This document shows positions 1 through 8,697 of a DNA stretch of 64,000 bases, one piece after another (position 1 is the first letter of the stretch; every line of letters starts with the position of its first letter). Location: NCBI RefSeq assembly GCF_030287445.1, contig NZ_JASVWB010000002.1, positions 1,922,001 through 1,986,000 on the forward strand, in the 5' to 3' direction. Position numbers and translations under genes: made by a program. The notes beneath the pieces are model-generated. The model was not told the origin of the DNA. It was given only the letters and a program-made list of their open reading frames with translations, and searched no databases. Origin of the DNA: Streptomyces sp. ALI-76-A (lineage in GTDB: Bacteria > Actinomycetota > Actinomycetes > Streptomycetales > Streptomycetaceae).

Positions 1-463
1 TGACGACCGCCGAGTGGACGTCGATCCGGCTGAGGTAGAGGGGGCGTCCGCCGGTGGCCGCGTCCAGTTCGGCGCGTGTCGGCGGGCGTCCGCCGGGCCA
101 GCGGGAGGCGTCCCAGCCGTGGCCGAGCAGCACGCGGTCGGCGGGGCGGGCGGCGGCGAAGTCCCGTACGAGGGCGAGGGCCCCCTCCAGGGAGGGGGCG
201 GCGGACAGGTCGAGGCCGGTGAGGGCGAGGCCGGTGGCGGTGGTGTGCACGTGTGCGTCGGTGAACGCGGGGGTGACGAGGGCGCCGTCGAGGTCGACCA
301 CCTCGTCGACGCCGTCCGCGAAGGCGTCGGCCGCGCCCTCGGAGCCGACCCAGGCGACCTGGCCGCGCTCGACGACCATCGCGGTGGCGAAGGGGTCGGC
401 GGGGCTGTGGACCTCTCCGCGGCGGAGCAGGACGGTCTTCGGCTGGGCGGTGCGCTCACTCAT
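1..463 (-). CDS. Amidohydrolase, Amidohydro_3/YtcJ type (3' end outside window)
   Basis: The ATG start is at 463 and the reading frame stays open to the window edge, so only about 154 N-terminal residues are present. The segment begins with a short beta-sandwich-like stretch and then the metal-binding motif DAHVH (His71 and His73) in the context TPAFTDAHVHTTATG. This is typical of YtcJ-like amidohydrolases of the metallo-dependent hydrolase superfamily. The later metal ligands cannot be seen. It lies 47 bp downstream of an Lrp/AsnC-type regulator on the same strand, which suggests co-transcription and possible control by that regulator. Substrate unknown; family confidence is good, function is not. 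Confidence 0.8.
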   Translation of the reverse strand, partial: MSERTAQPKTVLLRRGEVHSPADPFATAMVVERGQVAWVGSEGAADAFADGVDEVVDLDGALVTPAFTDAHVHTTATGLALTGLDLSAAPSLEGALALVRDFAAARPADRVLLGHGWDASRWPGGRPPTRAELDAATGGRPLYLSRIDVHSAVV

Positions 464-510
464 GGGGAACAGTCTCGCGCCTCGCCGGGACCACCTTGCG
501 GGCAGGTCGG

Positions 511-951
511 TCAGATCCGCGGCGGCCGTGCCTCGTACGGCGTCGACAGCACCACCGTCGTGCGGGTGGACACGCCCGCCAGCGAGCGCAGGCGGGCCAG
601 CAGCTCCTCCAACTCGTGCGGGGTGGCCACGCGCACCTTGAGGATGTAGTTCTCGTCGCCCGCGACGCTGTGGCAGGCCTCGATCTCGGGGACGTCGGCG
701 AGGCGTTCGGCGATGTCGTCGGGGGCGCTGGGGTCGAACGGTTTCACCGAGATGAAGGCAGTCATCGGCAGCCCGACGGCCTCCGGGTCGACGACCGCGG
801 CGTAACCGCGGATCACGCCCCGCTGCTCCAGCCGGCGCACCCGCTGGTGCACGGCCGACGTGGACAGACCGGTGGCCTTGCCCAGGTCTGTGTAGCTCAT
901 CCGCCCGTCCTTGACGAGCAGTTGCACGATCTGTCGGTCGAGCTCCTCCAT
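511..951 (-). CDS. Lrp/AsnC family transcriptional regulator
   Basis: 146 residues from ATG at 951, the usual family length. Residues 1-60 form an AsnC-type winged HTH (MEELDRQIVQLLVKDG..., recognition helix around STSAVHQRVRRLEQRG). The C-terminal half is an RAM/Lrp ligand domain (GDENYILKVRVATPHELEEL). Family members bind DNA as dimers to octamers and respond to amino acids. It is followed after 47 bp by an amidohydrolase gene on the same strand and is divergent from the small gene at 1220. A longer upstream frame exists but lacks family similarity, so the ATG directly before the HTH was chosen. Effector unknown. Confidence 0.9.
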   Translation of the reverse strand: MEELDRQIVQLLVKDGRMSYTDLGKATGLSTSAVHQRVRRLEQRGVIRGYAAVVDPEAVGLPMTAFISVKPFDPSAPDDIAERLADVPEIEACHSVAGDENYILKVRVATPHELEELLARLRSLAGVSTRTTVVLSTPYEARPPRI

Positions 952-1219
952 GGCGCAAGAACCTACAGTGCTCGTGATCTCCACGGATACCCGAGCGGCG
1001 CAGGTCATACCCGGTTCGTGATGTGGCCGGGAGCGGGTCGCGGGCCGCCCGGGGACAGTGCGGCCGTGCCGGGCATCTGCGAGCGGCATGTGACGAACGC
1101 CACACCTACCGAACAGGCTCCGTGATGTTCTCGTGATTACCGCCGAGACGGGGCGGGAAGTGCTTGCTGTGGTCGAGGCCGCAGCGCCGTCACGGCCCAG
1201 TCCGAGGGGGAGAACCCAC

Positions 1220-1660
1220 ATGCAGAGTCTTAAGCGCCCTGGTCGTACCGCACCCAAGCGACCGCAGCCGGTGGTCGAGCCCGAGCCGGAGGGCGTCGAA
1301 CCCGACGCCCTGGACGACGAACTCGACGCGTACGACACCTTCGAGATGTACCGGGTGATCTGCCCGGACTGCGCGCAGCCCATCGCCCTGCTGGCGGACG
1401 AGGAGGTCCTGCCGGAGCACGCGCTGTGCGCCTCTCCGTGGAACCCGTTCGGACTCACGGTCTGCGCCGGCACGGGCCGCACGGCCTCCGACGCCCGCCC
1501 GGCGGACGAGTCGGTGGAGCTCCAGGAGCAGGACACCGCCCTGCTGTTGACGCTCCCGCAGGGGCTCGACTGGCGGACGCAGCCCTTCTCGCACGTCGGT
1601 GGCCCGGGTTCGCGCCCCATCCGGGTGCCGGTGCCCGTCGTGCGCCGCCAGGCCGCCTGA
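1220..1660 (+). CDS. Conserved Streptomyces protein with CxxC motif, unknown function
   Basis: 146 residues. I chose ATG 1220 because a purine-rich GAGGGGGAGA lies just upstream; an in-frame upstream start at 1133 adds residues of no recognisable character. The N-terminal third is basic/proline-rich and then acidic. A CPDC motif (context VICPDCAQPIALL) followed by further Cys residues (HALC, TVCAG) suggests a small metal-binding or redox module. No signal peptide or membrane segment. A strong hairpin terminator follows at 1683. I do not recognise a named family. Confidence 0.75.
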   Translation: MQSLKRPGRTAPKRPQPVVEPEPEGVEPDALDDELDAYDTFEMYRVICPDCAQPIALLADEEVLPEHALCASPWNPFGLTVCAGTGRTASDARPADESVELQEQDTALLLTLPQGLDWRTQPFSHVGGPGSRPIRVPVPVVRRQAA

Positions 1661-1682
1661 GCGGCCTCGCTCCCACCCCGTG

Positions 1683-1727
1683 ACCGGACCGCGCCACGGC
1701 TCGCAGGCCGCCGTGGCGCGGTCCGGT
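1683..1727 (+). terminator. Intrinsic terminator hairpin
   Basis: Perfect 18-bp inverted repeat (1683-1700 and 1710-1727) with a 9-nt loop, 22 bp after the stop codon of the gene at 1220. No clear U-run, as is common in Streptomyces. Confidence 0.8.
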
Positions 1728-1854
1728 GCGTCCCGGTCGGGGTGACGCTGGGCCGGGGCGCCCGCGCCGCGGGAGGACGACGCCCGGACATCCGTGAACG
1801 CACGCCCGATTCCGGCGAGCGGTGACCTGTCCGCGGCCTCCGCGTTGCCCTGGT

Positions 1855-2115
1855 ATGACCCCCACCTCTTCAGCGACCGGGCGTCAACGCCGACTGTTCG
1901 TCCCCGCACCGGTTCCCGCGGCCCCGGTATCGGTTCCGCCGGCACCGCCGCAGGTCATGGATCCGCCCATCTACCGCGATCTGCTGCGCGTCTGGGCCGA
2001 CCGCGGCCGCACTCTGCCGGGGCGCCACGACCCGGAGTGGGTCCGGCTGGCGGCGCCCCAGGTGACCGCCGGGCAGTTCAGCGGGTCTCGGGACCCGCTA
2101 GGTGACGGGCGATGA
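1855..2115 (+). CDS. Small conserved hypothetical protein
   Basis: 86 residues from ATG 1855; an in-frame start at 1822 would add 11 residues. A proline/alanine-rich N-terminus leads into a distinctive core, PPIYRDLLRVWADRGRTLPG, then HDPEWVRLAA. I recall this pattern from small Streptomyces hypothetical proteins. The 3' end overlaps the convergent acyl-CoA dehydrogenase gene by 38 bp. No function can be assigned. Confidence 0.55.
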   Translation: MTPTSSATGRQRRLFVPAPVPAAPVSVPPAPPQVMDPPIYRDLLRVWADRGRTLPGRHDPEWVRLAAPQVTAGQFSGSRDPLGDGR

Positions 2116-3250
2116 CCATCCGCTGGATCTGGTTCGTGCCCTCGACGATCTGCAGGACCTTCGCCTCGCGCATGTACCGCTCGACCGGGAAGTCGGCCGT
2201 GTAGCCGTAGCCGCCGAGGACCTGGACGGCGTCGGTGGTCACCTGCATCGCGGTGTCGGTGCAGTGCAGCTTGGCCATCGCCGCCTGCTTGGCGAAGGGC
2301 CGGCCCGCGTCCCGCAGCCGCGCCGCCGCCAGGTACAGCGCCCGGCCGGCCTCGATGCGGGTCGCCATGTCGGCGAGCATGAAGCGCAGCCCCTGGAAGT
2401 CGGCGATGGGCCGCCCGAACTGCCGCCGAGCGGTCGCGTACGCCACCGCCTCGTCGAGCGCCGCCTGGGCCAGTCCGATGGCGCAGGCGGCGATGCCGAG
2501 CCGCCCGGAGTCGAGCGCGGCCAGGGCGATGGCGAATCCCTGGCCCTCCTCGCCGATGCGCCGGTCGTCGGACACGCGCACGCCGTCGAGGTGGACCTGG
2601 GCGGTCGGTGAGCCCTTCATGCCCATCTTCTTCTCGGGCGGCGCGGCGCTCAGGCCCTCCGCGTCGCCGGGCACCAGGAACGCGGTGATCCCGCGCGGGC
2701 CCTCCTCGCCGGTGCGCGCCATGACGGTGCAGAAGTCGGCGATCCCGCCGTGCGTGATCCACGCCTTGGTGCCGGTGAGCACCCAGCCGTCGCCGTCCCG
2801 CACGGCCTTCGTGCGCAGGGAGGCCGCGTCCGACCCGGAGGAGGGCTCGGACAGGCAGTACGCGCCCAGCAGGCCGCCACCGAGCATCGCGGGCAGGTGC
2901 TCGACCTGCTGCTCCTTGGTTCCGTAGGCGGCGAGCGCGTAGGCGGACAGGGTGTGCACGCTGGCGCCGAGGCCCACCGTGAGGCGGGCCGCGGCGAGTT
3001 CTTCGAGGACCTGGAGGTAGACCTCGTACGGCTGGTCACCGCCGCCGTACTCGGCGTCGTACGGCAGGCCGAGCAGTCCGGACGCGGAGAGCAGGGTGAA
3101 GACCTCGCGCGGGAAGCGTCCGGCGTCCTCCTCCTCGGCCGCCTTCGGGGCGATCTCCTGCCGGGCGATGTCGCGGACGAGCGAGATCAGGTCCCGGGCC
3201 TCGTCCGTGGGCAGTTGCCGGTCCACCGGCTGCGGGGCGCGGTCGGGCAT
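2078..3250 (-). CDS. Acyl-CoA dehydrogenase
   Basis: 390 residues, normal for a short/medium-chain FAD acyl-CoA dehydrogenase. It oxidises acyl-CoA to trans-2-enoyl-CoA and passes electrons to electron-transferring flavoprotein. Visible: the all-alpha N-terminal domain, the mid-domain signature AYCLSEPSSGSDAASLRTKA with WITHGGIADF, and the C-terminal domain ending in LGGYGYTADFPVERYMREAK and IVEGTNQIQRMVIAR, where the Glu of IVEGT is the usual catalytic base. ATG 3250 (MPDRAPQ) was chosen over an upstream frame start. It is divergent from the chitinase gene with a 334-bp intergenic region. Chain-length specificity cannot be read from sequence. Confidence 0.93.
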   Translation of the reverse strand: MPDRAPQPVDRQLPTDEARDLISLVRDIARQEIAPKAAEEEDAGRFPREVFTLLSASGLLGLPYDAEYGGGDQPYEVYLQVLEELAAARLTVGLGASVHTLSAYALAAYGTKEQQVEHLPAMLGGGLLGAYCLSEPSSGSDAASLRTKAVRDGDGWVLTGTKAWITHGGIADFCTVMARTGEEGPRGITAFLVPGDAEGLSAAPPEKKMGMKGSPTAQVHLDGVRVSDDRRIGEEGQGFAIALAALDSGRLGIAACAIGLAQAALDEAVAYATARRQFGRPIADFQGLRFMLADMATRIEAGRALYLAAARLRDAGRPFAKQAAMAKLHCTDTAMQVTTDAVQVLGGYGYTADFPVERYMREAKVLQIVEGTNQIQRMVIARHLAGPETR

Positions 3251-3464
3251 GGCGACGCTCTCCTCCCTGTGGGGCGCTGACGGGCTGGCCCTTGGGGTGG
3301 GGGCGGCTCCGCCGGGTCTCACTGCTGCCGCCAGGCTCGCAGTCCCGGGTCGCGGAAGCTGCTGACCAGCGGCTGTGCGCTGTGAGTATGCCCGATCGGA
3401 GGCACCCAGTCACCGGTTAACGACCGCTTACTTCCAGAAGTTCCGAGCCACCCGACCGGCCGTC

Positions 3465-3508
3465 AATTGGTACAAACCATTGACCGATTGGTCTAGTCCT
3501 CTTACTGT
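3465..3508 (+). promoter_or_regulatory. Chitinase promoter with DasR-like repeats
   Basis: Two TGGT-centred elements (TTGGTACAAACC at 3468-3479 and TTGGTCTAGTCC at 3488-3499) surround a good -35 TTGACC (3480-3485), 17-nt spacer and -10 TACTGT (3503-3508). Streptomyces chitinase promoters carry such 12-bp direct repeats, which are targets of the GlcNAc-responsive repressor DasR. Chitin induction is therefore inferred. The same layout recurs at 18399-18441. Confidence 0.7.
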
Positions 3509-3584
3509 GTCGCACCAACGCTTCCCTCGCGTTCATGCCGATCGGCGTGCGTTCCCCTCCCTGTCCCCTGCGAGGAGACACCCG

Positions 3585-4847
<1,263 letters not shown>

Positions 4848-4863
4848 CCCCGGTCACGGGGGA

Positions 4864-4897
4864 GACGGGGCGGAGGACCACGAGCCTCCGCCCCGTC
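4864..4897 (+). terminator. Hairpin terminator between chitinase and tetR (convergent)
   Basis: Perfect 13-bp inverted repeat (4864-4876 / 4885-4897) with an 8-nt loop, 16 bp past the chitinase stop. It can serve both converging genes. A short imperfect tandem repeat of about 15 bp (core CCGTCCCGTCGACCG) follows at about 4920-4975 and runs into the end of the TetR gene. Confidence 0.75.
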
Positions 4898-4971
4898 CCG
4901 CGTGCGTCGTCCCCTCAGGCGTCCCCTCGACCGCCGTCCCGTCGACCGCCGTCCCGTCGACCGCCGCCCCG

Positions 4972-5628
4972 TCAGCCGCCGTCGCGACGGGCCGGTCCCG
5001 GAGCCGGATACCCCGGGTCCATCTCCTCGATGGCCCGCATCGATCCGCCGAGCGTCTTCACCAGCAGTTCGCGCATCGTGTCGCGGGACAGCGGGGAGCC
5101 GTCGATCCAGTCGAGGGCGGCGCCCTCCACGCTGCACACCCAGGCGAGCAGGCCCATGCGGGCCAAGGGAGCGATGTCGGCGCGGCCGTAGGCCCCTTCG
5201 GCGATGGTCGCGACGATCACCTCGCGCACGCCGTCCCGGATGGCGTGCACCTCCGTGTCGAAGCCCACGCCGCCGCTGACAATGGTGCGGTAGGCGGCGT
5301 GGTTGTGCTCGGCGTAGCGCAGATAGCTGTCGATGGTGCGGTGGACCCGGTCCACCGGCTCCAGTTCGAGGCCGTCGGCCGCGTAGGTGACCAGGTCGAC
5401 GACGGAGTCCTGGATGATCGCCAGGTAGTAGCCGCGCTTGGACTGGAAGTAGTAGTAGATCAACCCCTTGGCGACCCGCGCCTGCCGGGCGATGTCGTCC
5501 ATGGAGAGCGCGTCGTACGACGTGTCGGCGAACAACCTGCGCCCGATGGCGATGAGTTCGGCACGGCGTGCGACGGAGCGCTCGGTGCCGCGCACCCGGG
5601 GACGGGCGGCTTCGCGCTGTTGACTCAT
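4972..5628 (-). CDS. TetR family transcriptional regulator
   Basis: 218 residues from ATG 5628; a TTG two codons upstream is the alternative start. The N-terminal TetR HTH spans about residues 20-66: RRLFADTSYDALSMDDIARQ followed by the characteristic KGLIYYYFQSKRGYYLAI. The remainder is the helical ligand and dimer domain, with no recognisable effector motif. It faces away from the tiny membrane-protein gene at 5698 (same strand, 69 bp upstream in transcription order) and converges on the chitinase. Target unknown. Confidence 0.92.
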   Translation of the reverse strand: MSQQREAARPRVRGTERSVARRAELIAIGRRLFADTSYDALSMDDIARQARVAKGLIYYYFQSKRGYYLAIIQDSVVDLVTYAADGLELEPVDRVHRTIDSYLRYAEHNHAAYRTIVSGGVGFDTEVHAIRDGVREVIVATIAEGAYGRADIAPLARMGLLAWVCSVEGAALDWIDGSPLSRDTMRELLVKTLGGSMRAIEEMDPGYPAPGPARRDGG

Positions 5629-5697
5629 CTGCAATTCGACCCTGGTCTCAGCGGGCGGCGGGAGTCTCGCAGTATGCCAGGTCGGTTGTGGACCAGG

Positions 5698-5838
5698 TCA
5701 CAGCAGACCGAGCTGCGTCACGAGCATCGCGATGACCACCACGAGGGTCCAGCCCATGAGGTGCTCGACGATCTTCGGGCCGTCTTCCTGGGGCCCGCCG
5801 GTACGGGTGCGGGCGGCGGTGGCTGCGGGTGTGGTCAT
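5698..5838 (-). CDS. SCO1431-family small membrane protein
   Basis: 46 residues: a hydrophilic N-terminus (MTTPAATAARTRTGGPQEDG) and a single C-terminal transmembrane helix (GWTLVVVIAMLVTQLGLL) ending at the stop codon. Size and pattern match the tiny Streptomyces family known as the SCO1431 family membrane protein. It sits between a TetR regulator and a Tat-exported peptidase-like gene on the same strand. Role unknown. The likely orientation is tail-anchored with the N-terminus in the cytoplasm. Confidence 0.75.
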   Translation of the reverse strand: MTTPAATAARTRTGGPQEDGPKIVEHLMGWTLVVVIAMLVTQLGLL

Positions 5839-5980
5839 GGCGTCTCGCTGAAGGTCGGCTGTGCGGTGGACTCCCCCGAGTCTTCTGTCCACCTTGCCAG
5901 CAATGTCGGCTTGTGCGGCGGAGACGTTGGTCACACGCCGACGGCCTCCGGCCGGTCGCCGGAGGCCGCCGCCACGGGAC

Positions 5981-7342
5981 TCAGCGCACACCCACCGCCG
6001 CGAGCGCCTGGCGCTGGCGCGGGGTCGGGTGGGCCGGGAAGTACAGATAGCAGACACCGCCGGTGCCGGAGACGACCTTGCCCGAGGCGTTGTACCGCTT
6101 GGTGCGGAGCCAGATGTTCTCCCACTCCCGCCGCCGGTAGACGCGCCGCACCGCCTCGTTGCTCGGCGAGGCCGGGTCGTTGGCGATCACGTCCCCGTCG
6201 GCGGTGAAGCCGATGACGGTCATCAGGTGGCCGGCGGTGCCGTACCCCGCCCCCGTGAGCTCCTCCTTGAGGAAGGACTGTGACGTGATGGCCGGGACAC
6301 CGGCCGCGATCAGCGTCTCCAGGTCGGTGAGCGAGCCGAGCCGGGTCACCACGCCCTGGAGTCCCTTGAAGGTGGCCGCGTAGGCCGCGTTGAACGGCCA
6401 GTTGCCGCAGCCGGCGTACTGGTGGTCGTAGGTGTACCGGGCCGCGTGGCACACCTGCGGATCCGCGAAGGCCGGGTTCACCCAGGCCAGTTGGGCGGCG
6501 GTGAGCCGACCGCCCCAGTACTCGATGATCATCTGCGAGGAGGTGGGGCTGCACCATGCCTCGCCGCCGTTGTCGTACTCGGGGTACTGGCCGACGTGGA
6601 TCTCCTGCGAGTAGCGCGGGACGACCAGCTCCTTGGCCCGAGCCGGCACGGAGGCGGGGACGGTGAAGCGGTCGGGAACGTCGGAGCCCATCGCGCCGAC
6701 CCGCCAGACGGTGGGCGTGGCCTTGGTGCCGGGCTTCCGGTACAGGGTGAGGCGCAGGCGGTACGAGGCCAGGCGCAGACCGGTGGCCGGGTCGTCGATC
6801 GCGAAGGTGTCCGTCCAGATCGTGCTCCTGCCGTCGGTCTGGTCGTCGACCGATGTCCGCCGGATGTCCTGGTCGCCGGCCGCCCAGCGGCCCAGCACGT
6901 ACCAGGGGGTGGCCGTGCCGTCGGAGTACGTCCCCTTCAGCTCGATCTGGATCCAGGTGCCGGCCGGCGTGTGCGCGTTCCAGGACGCGATCACCTCCGT
7001 GGCGGGGACGGCGAGGCCGTGGACGGGGGACGTCCAGGTCCCGTACTCCCAGGCGGCGGTCCTGCCGGTGTGCGGGTCGGTGTAGTCGGCGGTGCCCGCG
7101 GGGGTGCCGATCGCCATGCCCGGACGGGCTCCGGCGACGGCCCGGGTGCCCCGCGCGGTGCCCCCGCGCCAGTCGGCGTACGTGATCCAGGCGCGGTTGT
7201 CGACCGTGCGGGCCGGGGCCCGGACGGGGTCCGTGGTGCCGGGGGCGTCGGCGGCGGTCGCCGCGCCCGCGCCTCCGGTCACGGTGGCCGCGACCGCGGC
7301 GGCGAGGACGTTGCGGCGGGACGGCTGTCGGGATCTGCTCAT
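5981..7342 (-). CDS. Secreted C39-like cysteine peptidase family protein
   Basis: 453 residues from ATG 7342 (MSRSRQPSRRNVLAAAVA), a twin-arginine-type signal peptide. About residues 35-240 form a beta-rich region, and the C-terminal ~200 residues resemble the Peptidase_C39_2 fold. That part has a candidate nucleophile in GEAWCSPTSSQM, a later His in GHLMTVIGF and an Asp/Asn in VIANDPASPSN. Actinobacterial proteins of this kind are annotated as C39 family peptidases, but substrates are unknown. Because bacteriocin transporters are absent nearby, a leader-peptidase role is unlikely; an extracytoplasmic hydrolase is the inference. Confidence 0.85.
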   Translation of the reverse strand: MSRSRQPSRRNVLAAAVAATVTGGAGAATAADAPGTTDPVRAPARTVDNRAWITYADWRGGTARGTRAVAGARPGMAIGTPAGTADYTDPHTGRTAAWEYGTWTSPVHGLAVPATEVIASWNAHTPAGTWIQIELKGTYSDGTATPWYVLGRWAAGDQDIRRTSVDDQTDGRSTIWTDTFAIDDPATGLRLASYRLRLTLYRKPGTKATPTVWRVGAMGSDVPDRFTVPASVPARAKELVVPRYSQEIHVGQYPEYDNGGEAWCSPTSSQMIIEYWGGRLTAAQLAWVNPAFADPQVCHAARYTYDHQYAGCGNWPFNAAYAATFKGLQGVVTRLGSLTDLETLIAAGVPAITSQSFLKEELTGAGYGTAGHLMTVIGFTADGDVIANDPASPSNEAVRRVYRRREWENIWLRTKRYNASGKVVSGTGGVCYLYFPAHPTPRQRQALAAVGVR

Positions 7343-7499
7343 GCGGACTGACCCCCAGGTGTCCGAGTCGGGGCGGGTTCGGTGCACGGTGTCGCGCCCA
7401 CTATGGAGCAGGCCGCAGGCTCCGGCCAGCACTTGGGCCCGTGCCGCGCTGACCAATATGGGTCTGGTCCACTGGCACGGCGGCCGGACTCGGCGGCCG

Positions 7500-7613
7500 G
7501 GCCGAAAGGGCCGCACAACCTGGCGGTGGCCGGCCCGGCGATCAGGCCGAAGGGCCGCACAACCTGGCGGCCGCCGGGCCCGGCGATCAGGCCGAAGGGC
7601 CGCGTAGCCTGGC
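7500..7613. repeat. Three tandem copies of a 45-bp unit
   Basis: The string GGCCGAAGGGCCGCACAACC or close variants starts at 7500, 7545 and 7590, an exact 45-bp period; the third copy diverges at its end. It lies in the 334-bp divergent space between the C39-like gene and the kinase gene. No gene is visible here. Besides the repeat I see only a purine-rich leader for the kinase. Confidence 0.85.
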
Positions 7614-7676
7614 ACCAGCACGCCCGCCCGCCTCCCCTCGCCCCCAGGAACCGTCATTCACGAGCTCGCCGCCCGG

Positions 7677-8276
7677 TTGCGCCGCCTCCCCCCGTCCTGC
7701 GGCCCGGTCCGTCTGATCGGGATCGACGGGCACGCCGGATCCGGGAAGTCGACGTTCGCCGGACGGCTGGCCCGCGCGCTGGACGCCGCGCCGGTGCTGC
7801 GTCTCGACGACCTCGCCAGCCATGACGCGCTCTTCGCCTGGACGCGGCGGCTGCGGACCGAGGTGATCGACCCGCTCAGCCGGGGCGAGAGCGCGCACTA
7901 CGCCCCCTATGACTGGCACGCCCGCCGCTTCGGACCGCCCCGGGCGTTGCCGCCCGCCGAGGTGGTCCTCGTGGAGGGGGTCGGAGCGGGCCGTCGCGAC
8001 CTGCGTCCGTGGCTGGCCCGTCTGCTGTGGATGGAGGTGCCCCGCGAGGAGTCGTGGGCGCGCGGACGTGAACGGGACGGGGAGGAGCAGCGGGACTTCT
8101 GGGACGGGTGGGTCCAGGCGGAACGACGGCATTTCGCCGAGGATCCCTCCCGGCCCTTCGCCGACCTCCTGGTACGGCAGTGCGAGAAGGGTTATGAGGT
8201 GCTTCCCGGGCCTGCCGGGACCGGTGGATCGGACCCGTGCGTCACGTACGGTGACGGACCGTCCGCAGTGTGCTGA
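7677..8276 (+). CDS. P-loop NTPase, uridine kinase-like
   Basis: About 200 residues. The Walker A motif GHAGSGKST lies near the N-terminus, followed by a LRLDDL aspartate pair as in uridine kinase/phosphoribulokinase-like enzymes, and a VVLVEGVGAG strand-loop. A basic lid-like segment (PREESWARGRERDG) comes near the C-terminus. Probably it phosphorylates a small molecule using ATP in the cytoplasm. No ATG or GTG exists in frame before the P-loop: the first conventional start is TTG 7677, while an AGGA at 7646-7649 is better placed for an ATT at 7656. Start therefore uncertain. Substrate unknown. Confidence 0.82.
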   Translation: MRRLPPSCGPVRLIGIDGHAGSGKSTFAGRLARALDAAPVLRLDDLASHDALFAWTRRLRTEVIDPLSRGESAHYAPYDWHARRFGPPRALPPAEVVLVEGVGAGRRDLRPWLARLLWMEVPREESWARGRERDGEEQRDFWDGWVQAERRHFAEDPSRPFADLLVRQCEKGYEVLPGPAGTGGSDPCVTYGDGPSAVC

Positions 8277-8325
8277 ACTTGTGAAGAGCCGTCCCGGACA
8301 ACTTCCCCAAGTGCTCCAACTCGGC

Positions 8326-8355
8326 TTGACCCAGGGGCCGTACAGGTCTTACGTT
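8326..8355 (+). promoter_or_regulatory. Strong sigma-70-type promoter
   Basis: TTGACC (8326-8331), 18-nt spacer, TACGTT (8350-8355). Transcription would begin near 8362, directly before two hairpins (see the predicted RNA) and 340 bp before the next coding sequence. Confidence 0.6.
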
Positions 8356-8361
8356 TCCAAT

Positions 8362-8433
8362 GTGCGGCCGTTCGCAGGCCGCCCGCAGACACGAAGCCCC
8401 CGGTTGTTCCCCCGTGATCGGGGGCTTCGTTCT
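8362..8433 (+). ncRNA. Predicted small RNA or short leader with two hairpins
   Basis: Downstream of the promoter at 8326-8355 lie a 6-bp stem hairpin (8364-8369/8377-8382) and a perfect 11-bp stem (8392-8402/8419-8429) followed by a short T-rich stretch, that is, a terminator. This predicts a transcript of about 70 nt with no start codon/SD pair. It could be a stand-alone sRNA or an attenuated leader of the AAA ATPase gene. The rest of the 421-bp gap holds nothing else I recognise. Confidence 0.5.
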
Positions 8434-8697
8434 GCCCTGAAGCGCACTTTTCGGGCGCCGCGTGACACGATTCGCTCACCCTCGGTCACCACGCGGAATG
8501 CGCGTATCTGCTCCGACCTCGTCGAACGGCCTGTGCGGCACCCTTCGGTGGGCGACACCCGCGCAGGTACGATGCCCTCGGTGCGACCTGGGGACGGCTG
8601 CTCTGCGCACCGTTGCAACTCCGGTCCGCCGCACAGCGGTTGACCAAGGCGGCCGACGGGCATCGGCCCGTCGGCGAACCAAACGGGGGCACGGTTT

